Assembly: GCA_028753945.1 (NCBI GenBank)
Contig: JAPNXP010000009.1
Location: 4,898,001 to 4,962,000 of the forward strand
Length of the DNA stretch: 64,000 nt
Reading direction: 5' to 3'
DNA from: Hexactinellida sp. DTS-2022
Lineage: Eukaryota > Porifera > Hexactinellida
Positions within the stretch are counted from its first letter, which is position 1, and each line of letters opens with the position of its first letter. A program made the translations under genes and the position numbers. Below, in pieces: positions 11,744 to 22,639 of this stretch. Under the pieces are notes generated by a model. The model saw only the letters and a list, made by a program, of their open reading frames with translations, had not been told where the DNA came from and ran no database searches.

Positions 11744-11906
11744 CTTATATAGAGCTCAGTACTAGTATAGTACAGTTTTCAGTATGTGTATTCAGGCACT
11801 GATAAAGTTCAGTTTTTCCCAAACTTTGAAATTGACCTTTAGAAAGTAAGCCTGGGCTTTTAGTATGGGAAAAATCTGAACTCTACAAAGCTCAGCTCTA
11901 TATAAG
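11744..11906. mobile_element. CTTATATAGAGCT MITE, copy 1
   Basis: Ends CTTATATAGAGCTCAG and CTCAGCTCTATATAAG are inverted repeats. Nearly identical copies occur at 52381-52542 and 63008-63172. Shared interior includes GTGTATTCAGGCACTGA and AAAGTAAGCCTGGGCTTTTA. Confidence 0.82.
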
Positions 11907-11976
11907 CATTCTCGATATAAATATCTAAATTTATTTATATATTTGAATTTACTACTAAATCAAAATATTATATCTA

Positions 11977-12150
11977 GTCAAGTTAGCAAAGAAGTATCTA
12001 TGTGCTCCACCAACTTCTATCTATAGCGAAAGATTATTCAGCATTGCTGGGATAATCTTCGAAGAGAAGCGTAGTAGACTACTACCAGAAAACGGAGAGA
12101 GTCTTCTCTGTATTCAGAAAAACTTATCACTCTTAGATTTAACTTATTAG
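11977..12150 (+). pseudogene. hAT transposase C-terminal dimerisation domain, truncated
   Basis: A 57-codon open run ends in a stop at 12150 and reads KKYLCAPPTSIYSERLFSIA, then EEKRSRLLPENGESLL and KNLSLL. This is the characteristic C-terminal dimerisation motif of hAT transposases (usual form APPTSxxSERLFSxAG...KRxRLxPENxExLxFLxxN). The BED finger and catalytic core are absent, so only the last roughly 60 residues of what is normally a 500-700 residue enzyme survive. It lies within the hAT ends at 11660-12405, which supports that assignment. The opposite strand is also open here but meaningless. Confidence 0.88.
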
Positions 12151-12485
12151 CACGCTTAGCTTTGATATATATAGCATCATAATCCTTATTTAGATATTTT
12201 AGTTTGCTAGAATAAGATGTTATTTCGCACAAAATTTCAATAAATTGAGTTCAGGTGATGTGTTTCTATATTTATTTCTTCAAAAATGGTCGAGATTGGT
12301 ATTTTATATCCGGCGGATAATGATCATATCCGGCCGGATCCGAATATCCGGGAAATGGCCGGATATAACCGGATACTGGATATCTGGTGCACCTTGGTAC
12401 CTCTAATTTAGACAGATTTACGCTTTATAATCAATATTAGGAGTATATAATGCCGCAAAGCGACCTAGCAAGCGAAGCGCGCTAG

Positions 12486-12930
12486 TTCATTATGAATTGA
12501 TAAAAGATTATATTATTAGTTATTTATTTTAGCAATGTTATCTATCCACGGTGAGTTGAGTAAAGTCAACAAATTCCTTATATTAAATTATTTTATTTAA
12601 TCCATTGTATAGTAAACTACAATTAAATAGAAACCAGCTGGAATTTATAAGTTGAATCAATATAATTATCGGAAGTTGAAACAATGGAATTAGATTTAAC
12701 AGTTTTATTGAAACTGAAGTGTGAGTAAACAAAGAAATTTCAACCCCAATTTATGGCAGAAATTAAACCCATTATTAAAAAATCTTAACCCATCAGACGC
12801 AGAATTTGATGATGAATCCAATGGTAAAACAAAAATTGGGGGTTTAGTAAAACAGTTTTTGAGATATGGATCAGACAAATTTAAAAGATGTTAAAGATGT
12901 GTCCAAAAATTGTTAATAAAAAATCGTAAC
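12486..12930. repeat. Satellite block 1, end portion
   Basis: Continues the satellite after the insertion: TTTTAGCAATGTTATCCACG, GAAACCAGCTGGAATTTATA, AACTGAAGTGTGAGTAAACA. The same order is found in reverse orientation at 39960-40260. Confidence 0.75.
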
Positions 12931-13560
12931 CCCGTATACAAGATAATTACATAATACTGCTTTAAATCTATGGAGAATTTCAATTCGGTCCCTCAAAGAA
13001 TCAGTGGGTGCACTTGGAACACACCTCAGTACCTTTTTCCCGAAATTAACCCTTAAATTACTAATTGCAGCATGATCCCTGTTACATGATAAGCCATATG
13101 CAAATACGGCACACTTATCATTCAGACAAGCCATATGCCTGGCACACTTGCCAAAAAAGCAAGCCACATGCTATCTCGCACACCTCATAGAGACCATATG
13201 CGTTGCACACTTAGTAACAGTTACATGTATTAATTAGCAAAGTAATATTAAACCTGATTGTACTCATAATGACAAACAATTATAGTACCAACTCCAGGAA
13301 AATTTGGAATTTCATAAAGCTATGAAATAGCATAATCCATTATTTGTCAAGGAATTCTACATATGAAAATAAACTCCAATAGCTAAAATACTATTAAATC
13401 ATGTAGATTGCATCATAGTGGTTAGCACCACTTCCACAATGATTAATGGAATGAAACAGAACAATTAATGACTTTCCTTGATATAAAGGATATTTGGGTA
13501 TACCTAGAGTATTTGCATTATATACATCAGTAATCACCCAGTTAAGCTAGTTAGAAGGTT
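12931..13560. other. Non-coding with a degenerate short tandem repeat
   Basis: At about 13089-13211, four degenerate units pair AAGCCATATGC with GCACACTT at 30-40 bp spacing. Nothing else was recognised. Confidence 0.5.
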
Positions 13561-13572
13561 CTGTATCAGCAG

Positions 13573-13754
13573 CAGTGTTTTTAAGGCAAATTAGAGGCCC
13601 AAATGGACCTATAATTTTTCTCAATTGGCCTCTAATTTTTAACGTGCTAAGTACACAATATCATGAAATGTAGAGTGCGGGCCTCTAATTGTTGGGGTGA
13701 GGGCCTCTAATTGTTGGCAGGGCCCTCTAAGCAAATCCTTTAAAAAAAACACTA
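13573..13754. mobile_element. hAT MITE, 8-bp target duplication ATCAGCAG
   Basis: CAGTGTTTTTAAGGCAAATT at the left is mirrored by a right end finishing AAAAAAAACACTA. ATCAGCAG occurs immediately outside both ends (13565-13572 and 13755-13762). The interior repeats GGGCCTCTAATTGTTG. It sits at the end of the OTU-like reading frame of the Helentron. Confidence 0.88.
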
Positions 13755-13925
13755 ATCAGCAGCATTAATATAACTTACATTAATGCGAGCTAAAATGTCT
13801 AACATAACAAGTTCATTCACAGTTCCCCATGAGTAATTACGCTTCATATCACTAAAGTGTTGATGAATAGTAACTGCAGTATAGCCTTGGATGCCACATA
13901 GAGCAGCAAGCCAGCAACATAGGGA
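13752..13925 (-). pseudogene. OTU-like protease, C-terminal piece
   Basis: The minus strand reads WLAALCGIQGYTAVTIHQHF, SDMKRNYSWGTVNELVML and DILARINVSYI. It resembles the C-terminal part of OTU cysteine proteases, where a WGT-x-ELxxLA segment precedes the catalytic His region. It lies just past the endonuclease on the same strand, as expected for the Helentron. The hAT MITE at 13573-13754 cuts the frame. Assignment rests on pattern only. Confidence 0.5.
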
Positions 13926-13981
13926 CTTTGTTCAAATGTGTCTATTAAAGAACCACGGATATTAATCTACAGAGAATACCT

Positions 13982-14255
13982 TTAAGACCGACTAACTATA
14001 CAGGGTCTAGAATCTCTGCTACTGGTTATTACGATTTTATGCGTACAAATGTAAGAGATCGATTTAATTTCAGGATAGTTCCTGTAACAGGTGATGGGAA
14101 TTGTTTCTTTAGAACACTGTCTCACATAATATTCGGCGATGAAAGTGAGCATCATAATGCATTGTGCTAATGACTGTCTCATCGCAAATGTGAATGAATT
14201 AGCATTGTCAAATATAATTAAAGGAGGCAGCACAGGAGTAGGGATGTACAAATGA
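13982..14255 (+). pseudogene. OTU-like protease, catalytic Cys piece, inverted
   Basis: The plus strand reads YYDFMRTNVRDRFNFRIVPV then TGDGNCFFRTLSHIIFGDES. The GDGNCxFR motif is the catalytic Asp/Cys loop of OTU cysteine proteases. A stop at 14168 is followed one frame over by CLIANVNELALSN. OTU domains occur in some Helitrons. This piece points opposite to the rest of the element and to the C-terminal piece at 13752-13925, so a local inversion of about 270 bp is likely. The protease would be inactive. Confidence 0.75.
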
Positions 14256-14352
14256 CTAACAATTACATCCTGAATATCCTTGGTTGTATTATCATTTGAT
14301 ATTTGGTCAATATCAATAATATCATGTTGACTAGTAGCATGTGATATAGTAA

Positions 14353-14629
14353 TTAGTGGTTATTCACATTACTACAGTCACTAACAACAGTTCCAAGAGA
14401 AATCAACATCGGCGTATGATCACTAAAGTATGACTCATAAAAACCAGATGAACAGGTCAAGTTTTTAGTGAATACACAATCCAGCTGAGATCCATAGTTA
14501 GTGGATACTCCAGACAAAGATTGCATTATCCCTTTATTAGCAAAATACTTTATCAAGGTTTCTCTCTCAGGAGATCGTGGAAATAAATCTATATTGAAGT
14601 CCCCAGTAATTATCAAGGGATCAGACTCG
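14353..14629 (-). pseudogene. AP-like endonuclease (EEP) of the Helentron, C-terminal piece
   Basis: Reads SDPLIITGDFNIDLFPRSPE, then GSQLDCVFTKNL, SSGFYESYFSDHTPMLISLG and a natural stop. GDFNID and SDH are the Asp-Asn and Asp-His catalytic motifs of the endonuclease/exonuclease/phosphatase family. It continues the N-terminal piece at 16358-16796, from which it is separated by a 1.7-kb insertion. Confidence 0.88.
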
Positions 14630-14639
14630 CAGGGTTGGA

Positions 14640-15110
14640 AATAAATCATTTATTTTTTTCTCAAATCAAATCATTTCAAATGATTTCAAATGATTTGAGA
14701 TTTCAAATCATTTCAAATCAAACCAAATCAAATCAAACCAAATCAAATCAAATATCTGAAATTTCAAATCATTTCAAATCAAATCAAATGAAATATTTGA
14801 AACTTTCAAATCATTTCCGAATCACTGTCAAAACGTTTAGAAATTTTGAAAATGATCTTATATATTTGAAATTGAATTAAAAATGACGTGAAATTATATT
14901 AAAGCGATTTGGAAACTATTTGAAATTGAATTAAAAATGACGTGAAACTATATTAAAGCGATTTGGAAACGATTTGAAAATGATTTAAAGAATATGATTT
15001 GAAAATGATCTGAAAATGATTTGAAAAATGATTTGAAAAATGATTTGAAAATGATCTGAAAACTGAAAATGATTTGAAATAATTTCAAATCAAATCAAAT
15101 CAAATATTTG
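14640..15110. repeat. AAATCAAATC-type low-complexity array
   Basis: Dense irregular copies of AAATCATTTCAAATCAAATC change to the complementary GATTTGAAAATGATTTG from about 14960, giving a loose large hairpin. Confidence 0.8.
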
Positions 15111-15318
15111 AAATACAGGTAATCCCTCTTTTTACGCGGTAGATGCGTTCCTTGAAAAGCCCGCGTAAAACGAAATCGCATAAAAAAAACGGTCTATTCT
15201 CATAGTAACATAATAAACCAATAGATGCGTTTCCAAATATTATCAACATCGAATAAAATTTTAAATACCTAGTGTTTAAACACTCATACCCCCAACATCC
15301 GGACCTCTCAGATAGCCA

Positions 15319-15510
15319 AGGTTTTCGTGTGTATGTTAATCCCATGGGAATTCCCATGGGATTTCCAATATGGGATTGGAATGGAAATTATTTTAACCTA
15401 TGGGAATCCTGATAGAATCCAACTTGTGAGAATACTTTGGAATTCCCACAGAAAGGGAATTGTGTTGTGAAGGCAATTAAAATTCCCTACACACCGCAAC
15501 CCTACACCTT
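15319..15510. mobile_element. GTGGGAATTCCC-type MITE, diverged copy
   Basis: AAGGTTTTCGTGTGTATG to CACACCGCAACCCTA with internal CCCATGGGAATTCCCATGGG. It is related to the clearer copy at 24850-25003. Confidence 0.6.
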
Positions 15511-15527
15511 CGGGTACCTCCCACAAC

Positions 15528-15993
15528 CAGGGGCGTCAGGTTGACCAAAAAATCGGGGGGGTCGTTGTACTAATTCATTCAATATGTCAAATACACAAAT
15601 TAAAAATGAATAGTAATATCATTTATATTTTGAATCCTTCCATGTCTGCATTCAATGTCTGCATTTCCTCAAGCTAAGTGAAGATAGCTTGAGGAATTCT
15701 TAAAATAAGTTAATGACATTAATTTGTTTATGATAAAATTAATTGGCATATATTACTCGTATACATTTCAAATACATAAATAAAGAATATATAATCAGTA
15801 GTATCTAGTATTGCAATCACGCACAGCATATATATTCACAGCACATTGAGTAAACTAGGATCAAAATACCTTTAAACTTTAAAGTGAGCATAATTATGAA
15901 AAGAAACTGGGGGGGGGCAGCCCCCCAAGTTTTTGGCTCATTTCAAAACAGGGGGGGCGAGCCCCCCCGCCCCCCCGAAACCTGACGCCCCTA
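15528..15993. mobile_element. hAT MITE, 8-bp target duplication CCCACAAC
   Basis: CAGGGGCGTCAGGTTGACC faces a right end AACCTGACGCCCCTA. CCCACAAC occurs at 15520-15527 and 15994-16001. The subterminal regions carry long G or C runs. This is the innermost layer of the nest at 14630-16357. Confidence 0.88.
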
Positions 15994-16357
15994 CCCACAA
16001 CCGGATATCTTTAGTGTGTATAGTGAAGCAAATATGTATTCATTTGACTAAAATATATTTGGATGAACTTACTATATGACAAATACATATCCCTAACTAT
16101 CAACTATCCCTAAATCATCATTTTTGTTTTTTGGAAATGTAGAAATGCTTTGTTACAACTAAATATTAAAAATTATCTAAAATCTCCATAAACAAGAGAA
16201 TTAACAGTATGAAAATCATAGATAAACCGCGTAAAACGAGTTGAGGATCGCGTAAAAGAGTTTTGGTTATAAAAAATTGTTCCGCGTAAAACGAAAACGC
16301 GTAAAAAAAACCGCGTAAAACGAGGTATTACTGTATTTGATTTGATTTACAACACTG

Positions 16358-16796
16358 GATCAGAGTTATCAATTTTACATAGAACCTGATCAAGTTCCGA
16401 TTAAAATTCCTTCATTGGGGATTGTGGTGATCGGTATATAGACATTACCACGATAGGGTTATCGATAATCATGGGATCATAGAACTGGATAATCAATACC
16501 TCGATCCTAGCGCCATTATGACAGCCTGAGTGTGCAACTAAAAACTTACACAACGCTGGATTTCGGGAGTATATGTGTGTACCAGAACCAGGAAGTCTAG
16601 CACTACTATCAATTCTACCAATGAGAGTATGGCCAGGGATATTAAAGTTATCAGTGGAGAAAGTCATTGTCTCCTGCAAGATTAACACTTGGGATTGCAC
16701 TATGAATGGATCTACGGTCAAGTCCTTCCAGTGTTTGTTCAATGAACGAACATTGTGTATATAGATATCTGGACTAGTTAGTGGAATAGACCACAT
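16358..16796 (-). pseudogene. AP-like endonuclease (EEP) of the Helentron, N-terminal piece
   Basis: Reads DIYIHNVRSLNKHWKDLTVD (the Asn metal-site motif), QSQVLILQETM (catalytic Glu in LQET), GSGTHIYSRN and VVMSIYRSPQSPMKEF. It follows the helicase C-terminus with a 23-base overlap (16774-16796), so both were probably encoded as one polyprotein or as adjacent frames. The remaining motifs lie at 14353-14629. Confidence 0.87.
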
Positions 16797-18600
16797 AATA
16801 GCAGTGTTCTCTTACCCGCTTAAGTTCTAAGGGGACAGGATCTTTTTCAGATAACTTATTAGTTAGTTTTAGATTACCAACTACAAACAAACCAGATGCC
16901 AATTTAGCCCTACAGAGCGCGGTGTATAACGCATTTAGTAGCATACGTAATTCTATATGGACTACAACACAGTCGTAAGTATCGCCTTGACTCTTATGAA
17001 TTGTAAGAGCTTCGGCTACTATGAAAGGAAACTGGTTCCTAACTATCTTATAGGAACTCACACCTTTCCCTCTCTGGAAACGTCGTGTTTCCGATCCAAT
17101 AGGAGTCCAGTTCCTTGGAATTGCATTATCTCTAAGATAACGATGTTGAGACTTTGCTCGTTTGTCCTTTCCTACAGTAGGATCGTCAAACTCCATCCAG
17201 AGGATAGGGGGAACTCGAACCAGAGAATCGCTCTTGGTACCATATACCAGTTTCTTCAAGAGTCCGGTAGCTCCATTAACCAGACCATCTTGTACTAAAG
17301 CGCCGACGCACGGATGCATCGGGTGCACGGTGCACCCGTTGCTCCCGTCAATTCTTTGAAGGGGGGTGCAGGGGCTTAGCCCCCCCTCCCAGGTTTTGGT
17401 TTATCATTTCTACTTGTGCAACCCGTTGCTCCGGCGGCACGCCGGCGCACCAGTTGTATGTCGTTATTCATTGACATGAGGTATCTAGCGCCTAGCTTCA
17501 AGAAGAGCTCATAGGGTAGTCCTTGGGTGTCACATACCTTTAGGTGTTTAATAACGTTAATCAGCTTGTCAGTAATAGCTCCAGTATTATCTATAACTAA
17601 AGAATCAATAGCTAGAAATCTAAAACCTTCAGTAGTTGATGTATTGAGAACAATCTCGTTATGAGCATTAACACTGGCGTTAGTACTAAACAGATGGATA
17701 GATTTTATGGGAAGACTCTCATAAAAATCTTTCGCAATAATTCTACTAGTTAATAGATTTGTCTCGTCCTCAGTTAAACACAGTTAGCAAAATTGTTCAA
17801 TCCTAATGCAAACTTCTGATCATTTTTTTGTCTCATTATTTCCGTCAGTTCTATAAATGAAAATTTTTCCCAAAGGTACGTACCAACCAGTCCGTCGTGT
17901 TTATTGGCACTGGAGACTGAAATTTGAAAGACATAGCTATCCTTAACCGGACGTAACTGATGAAAATCTCCAACACAGATGATGGAGACACCACCAAAGT
18001 CTAGTGAATTGTCCATAATGGCTTTCAATCGGGTATTAACCTAAGACAAAATTAACTACCAACCATGGATATTTCATCTATTGTGATAACTTTCAAACAG
18101 CTTAGCTTACTTCTTAACGTTTTACAAATATCAGAAGATAAGTTGGACATTTCGCCGTTAAACTCCGTTACAGGTAAAGCAAAAGCAGAATGTAGTGTCA
18201 TACCACGGATATTAAAAACCTGCTTTATCTGTAGGAGCTGTTAGCAGTACCTTAATAGCATCAGGTTTAGTGCCAGGTAGTGAATTCATAAATCTTACCA
18301 AACTTTCGTATAAGACTCGTACCACCGTACTCTTACCACACCAGCACCTCCTCCAATATAGAGATACATAGGCAGCTGCTTCATAGTCTTAAAGCAGTGC
18401 AGAGTGTGGAGGAATACAGTACGCTGAACCTTGTTCAAGCTGCGACACATCTCAAGGAATACATCCTCAGTATTCATGTTAGGAATATTGAAGAATCCTC
18501 TTACAGATTTAGTTCCGGGGTCACTATTGGGATCTACAGTCCAGGGATTGTCTACCTGGAAGTCAGTATCCTCAATAACCACTGCACCCTCATTGTGCAT
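16774..18600 (-). pseudogene. PIF1-type helicase of the Helentron
   Basis: Helicase motifs appear in order on the minus strand. LNKVQRTVFLHTLHCFK and YLYIGGGAGV mark the Walker A region near 18350, where the frame breaks and GKS is lost. VSIICVGDFHQLRPV (motif III) and FIELTEIMRQ (motif IV) lie at 17774-18028. FPFIVAEALTIHKSQGDTYD and NALYTALCRAK (motifs V and VI) lie at 16774-17299. Between them are several stops, a diverged Walker B region near 18060 and a 159-bp MITE (17295-17453). The helicase unwinds donor DNA during rolling-circle transposition. It is not functional here. Confidence 0.88.
17295..17453. mobile_element. Small GC-rich TIR element in the helicase
   Basis: CTAAAGCGCCGACGCACGG faces GGCACGCCGGCGCACCAG. 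TTGTA flanks both sides (17290-17294, 17454-17458). Removal rejoins helicase residues NNDIQLV and QDGLVNGATG. Confidence 0.75.
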
Positions 18601-20573
18601 TTATTTCCTCTATAGCAATCCCATCAAAGTTGAGCTCATCAGGGTCCAAGTCCTCTAGGATATTAATAGCCTCGTCAATTGAGGATTGGTCTCTGCTTTC
18701 AAACAACTCCCTATTCTGAGTAATCAGAATCTCAAGATGGGTCGTATACCTAGACTTAAAATCGATATTGTCAGTATCACTAGAGTCAGTTCTCCATGGT
18801 ACAAACAGCATTAAATGTTCTCTATAAAAGTTAACTTCGTCCTGTATAATACTATACCTTCTAAATCGGATAATTTTAGCTTTACGACGAAGTTTCATAA
18901 AGCCTGTATCTTTGAGAGGAAATAATCTCGGATTATCGACCAGGGAAGATGTCTCGTCTTCCATAATTTCCTCATCAAAGTCGGGATTAGTTTTACATAT
19001 CCTCTTACAGGATTGGAATTCATACCATGTTGCAAACTCAGCTAGGCATGTTTCCTCTAACTCATCAGGTCGTTGCATGTAGTGCTCAATTAGACCTGAC
19101 AGGAGTATATCTACAGAATCCTGCTCCATACCCATTAGAACGGGTTTGAACTTGAGGATTCTAACCCGTTTATTAGCAGGATTGATGTTAATATAGACAT
19201 TTGCTCTACTGCACTTAGAGAGAGGGAGATTGAGTAGATGATAAGAAACCTCATGAGCTGATACCTCGCTACAGCTCTGAAACTTGTATGTAATTCCCCT
19301 CAATCTCTCTTTGATAGTGGCATTGCTTGCTTTCAGATGCATTAAGGCATCTCTCAATAACTTAGACATCCCACGCTGGGACTTTCCGATATACGAAATA
19401 ACGTAAACAGCACAAGCATATGGATCCAATATGTATTGGAGATCCATATTAGCTTTCCAGGGATGCAATATAGTCTTATTATGCGCATTGATTCGTAACT
19501 CATTCAAATTCGTTTCAGTGTATATATTTTCTTAGCAGTTTCCTTAAGAGCTGCATGCTGCATTAGCTGCTATCTCCCTTTGGTAGCCGCACTGCATCAA
19601 ACTCTAATGGTTCAAGAATTTTAGTTGATACCATTGGAGTGTACGGAATACCTACCTACAACGACGAAACGACTTTTTCTTATAACTCGTATTTGTGTGC
19701 TTATGTCGCTGCAACTTAATATCATCCTCAGTTATTATACTAGTCTCATCTGGCAATTTACATGAGATAGTACGATCAATAAATTCTATTACTTCACGTA
19801 ACGGATTGTGGTCATACTTAGGGGCATCTTGTACCCAAAGTAACGAATGCACATGTGGGGACCCTCTTTGCTGAAATTCTATCCTCAAATAGTAATCAGT
19901 CTATTTACCAAGGGGACTAACCTCTGATCGAAGCACCTTAATAGCTCCTTGGAGCGGTGATCAAAGTACCTAGCACAAGTGACAGGATCTCTCCTTATCA
20001 GATCTGCTCTCTCGCTCCACTGGAATTCAAGAACCTCTTCAACAGACAGCTTAACGTCATCGAGGATCTGTTTCAGTATTCTCAGCAACTCTAGCCATTT
20101 GGTCTCAGCAGCAGACAGAGTTAGAAAGAACGTGGGACATCCCAGCTGTCTTATCATAGACATCAGCTCTCTCTGCTTCTGCTGCCAGAATGCGGGAGTA
20201 TCCGGACTGTTTTCAAGAACTTAAAAGCCTCATCGTCCTCAACCATTCTCTCAAGATTGTCGTCATTAAGAATATCAGACACAGTAATAGCCTGTCCGTC
20301 TGTAGACTTAGTCTTTCTCATATAAATATTGATAGCACTGTTAAGACTAGCTGTCTCTACCAGTTTGTATTTGAGAAACAGCAGAGGGATGTTAGTGCTA
20401 CACACAGTGGCCGAAAATAGCAATCTACAACGAATAGACATTTCTAGAGCAGATAGACCCAGGAAATGTATTATCATCTATTAGGTTATCCAGCCCAGGA
20501 ATCGAATGGGATTCTGCAATTATTTGTATGACTTCATTCATGTGAGATAAGGCGTCACAAAATTGAACACAGT
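18590..20573 (-). pseudogene. Helitron Rep endonuclease and Helitron-like N region
   Basis: Minus-strand frames join through small indels. MNCVQFCDALSHMNEVIQII, then LNSAINIYMRKTKSTDGQAI, AFKFLKTVR and MIRQLGCPTFFLTLSAAETK (19885-20573) are the Helitron-like N domain. FQQRGSPHVHSLLWVQD (19652-19888) contains the HUH metal-binding motif. CAVYVISYIGKSQRGMSKLL (18590-19507) contains two Tyr spaced by three residues, as in the two-tyrosine Rep nucleases of Helitrons. Known Rep proteins nick and join single strands. Frame breaks at about 20190, 19885, 19640 and 19510 inactivate it. Confidence 0.9.
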
Positions 20574-21529
20574 TCATTTTTTATTTCATATAATTTTAAA
20601 TACATACGAGCAGCAAAAGTGGGTTTCTCAAGTTTTTAAAGATGGATGTACAGATTCTTGGTTATTCATTTTAATGCTATAGTATACAAACGTATAGTAT
20701 TTATAGATTAGTGTAGTAATCTTACTATAAAACTTTGTACTAAATCCAAAGAAATACTTTGAGAATTTTCAGTGAATTTCGTAAAAAGTGTCTAGACTTT
20801 AGGTGCTAATTTATTTTCGACAACTCGCGGGACTAAGTAAAGATGCGAAAAACATAGATAAATCTCTACCCATCCAAATCTATAAGGTCTCTAAGGTGGT
20901 TGTGATTGGTCCTGAAAGATGCTAATGTATATACCCACAAATCGGACAACTAAATATATATATTGGAACCGATGAAATTATGTTTTAAAAGTAAGTTAAA
21001 TATCTATATTTATTTGCAATTAAAGAGATAATATTATGTAAACTTCAAGTAGATTCAAATAGAGCTATAATTATGGTTCTATAGAAACTATATTGTAACT
21101 TATGAAATTTTATATTTATAACCAATTTGAGGTGAAATCACGATGTTTAGGAAACCACATACTAAACTTTCATTAAACTATCACAATTTACTCGTATGTT
21201 AATTTTTTACATTGATTTTGTATAATTAGAGGTTTTAAAGGGTGTAGAATATATATATAACAAGCTTGAGTTAATTAATTGACATAATTTTTTGCTCTAT
21301 TCGACGATACTTTCCCACTGTGCTACATCTCCTATCATATCTAGGGAATAAATTAAATAGTAAAATTAGCAGATTTGAAAATTACATTGAAACTTAGTTA
21401 ATTGTAATTTAGATGACAAATATCTTATTGAACCATGGATATAACATAGTAATTTAAACTTTAAGAAAAACCATGGTTGAGTAACAAAATGATGTTTATA
21501 GTAGAGATTGAGATTATAAGTATTATTAG
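20574..21529. other. Intron-like gap in the Helentron coding region
   Basis: AT-rich sequence without coding content between two coding pieces. The upstream piece ends at a GTTAGT-type donor (reading minus at about 21546). It may be an intron or inserted DNA. Confidence 0.45.
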
Positions 21530-22400
21530 ATAGTACTATAACTAACCTCAAAATGTCAGACTTGGATTTCTTGAGGATAGACAAGTCCTCAGGCAAGTCT
21601 CTGCAATGACCAGCAACACACAAGGGTAAGCTAGTTCCTCTATAAACTTATCCGTGGTTAAGTACAGAGGCTTCCTCCCTTCTCCAGGAGCCAATTTCAT
21701 TAGCAGGATCTCATTAGACAGCAGTAGTGTGTCTAAGGATCAGGGTTAATGGGGAGATCATCCTTGGCCTCATCCTAATCATCAATCTCCTTCAACAACT
21801 CCTCAAGGTTATCTAAGAGTTCCTCAATATCAGGAACAGTCTCAGAATCCTGTTCCTCTCATCTATAACTATATCACAAGGCTCGTCATTCGGGATTAAC
21901 AATAAAATTAAAATTACCAGAACCAGTTCGTGCTACAGAGTTAATCTAATTCTCTGAAACTACTACCTTCTTTAGCTTGAAGAGCTCAGTGGTAGAGAGA
22001 TAGCGAGATGCTTCTAACACTACATTCGGTCTTATCGTTTCGTATAAATAAGGTTTCGCGATGGATAACTTACGAAACAATTGTAACTGAATGGTTTGGG
22101 ACTGTAAGAATGTCCTAGGTAACTGGTTAATAGTCTTATCTATGTCTATGGGACATTAACAACCATGCCATACAGCCCGTGCTGTCTCTCCCTACCCAGA
22201 GATCGGATGTTCATGAACTCGTGCCTGGGAGATACCAGTCTCTGTTCAATCACAGTCAGACTAGATAGCTCCGGAGGGATCTCAGGGAAAGACAAGCCAC
22301 GGTATACGCTATTTTAGGGACTCTGCCATCTTTGATGTTAATGAGACAGTTCTTACACACATACTCTATGTCGACCGTCTCACAGAGAAAAACCTAAAGG
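21530..22400 (-). pseudogene. Helitron N-terminal coding region
   Basis: Pieces on the minus strand match the stretch preceding the Rep domain in Helitrons: SSLTVIEQRLVSPRHEFMNI then GLYGMVVNV near 22150-22270, LPRTFLQSQTIQLQLFRKL and ETIRPNVVLEASRYLS near 21985-22130, and LLMKLAPGEGRKPLYLTTDK FIEELAYP near 21640-21720, followed by DLSILKKSKSDILR. Several stops interrupt it. The order and motif spacing fit a decayed but collinear protein. Confidence 0.8.
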
Positions 22401-22639
22401 GGAATAACAGGTAATAATACGTAACAGGATCACCCGAATATTATATTTGAGTATGCCTTTAAATAATAATTTATCTCTAATTAAATTATGAATTAAATAG
22501 CAAAAAGTTAGATAAATATTTAACGTAAAGAATATAATTACCTGTTTGACGAAATCAGAGTTGGAAAGATTCGTTGAAAGAAGTTTTTCTCTCTTAAGAA
22601 TAACAACTGTTTTCCTGAAATGGAGACATCCACAACAAG

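Larger units (their letters stand above)
11660..12405. mobile_element. hAT element remnant with 8-bp target duplication
   Basis: Ends TAGAGGTGCACC and GGTACCTCTA carry flanking ATTTAGGC (11652-11659) and ATTTAGAC (12406-12413), a 7/8 match. Subterminal sequence is rich in CCGGATAT/ATATCCGG on both sides. The interior holds a MITE (11744-11906) and the tail of a transposase gene (11977-12150). Confidence 0.82.
11472..12485. mobile_element. TIR element with CTAGCGCGCTTCGC ends
   Basis: CTAGCGCGCTTCGCGGC at 11472 is mirrored by GCGAAGCGCGCTAG ending at 12485. It sits in the satellite arm. About 745 bp of its interior is a later hAT insertion (11660-12405). The superfamily is not clear. Confidence 0.65.
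15116..16333. mobile_element. Pogo/Tc1-like element, TA target site
   Basis: CAGGTAATCCCTCTTTTTAC faces GTAAAACGAGGTATTACTG, with TA at 15114-15115 and 16334-16335. Subterminal CGCGTAAAACGA motifs recur at both ends (15160-15190, 16210-16325). Two further elements are nested inside. Confidence 0.78.
14630..16357. mobile_element. hAT-like insertion splitting the endonuclease
   Basis: Ends CAGGGTTGGAAATAAATCA and TTGATTTACAACACTG are imperfect inverted repeats of the CAG(T/G)GTTG(T/G)AAAT type. GATCAGA occurs just outside both ends, but the left copy is followed by a few extra bases. The first 470 bp (14640-15110) are irregular repeats of AAATCATTTC/GATTTGAAAT. A pogo-like element sits in the middle. 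Removal would rejoin the endonuclease frame at SDP. Confidence 0.72.

Noticed and set aside
13982..14251. 89-codon minus-strand ORF
   Set aside because: It is the antisense of the OTU catalytic piece, whose GDGNCFF motif is on the plus strand.
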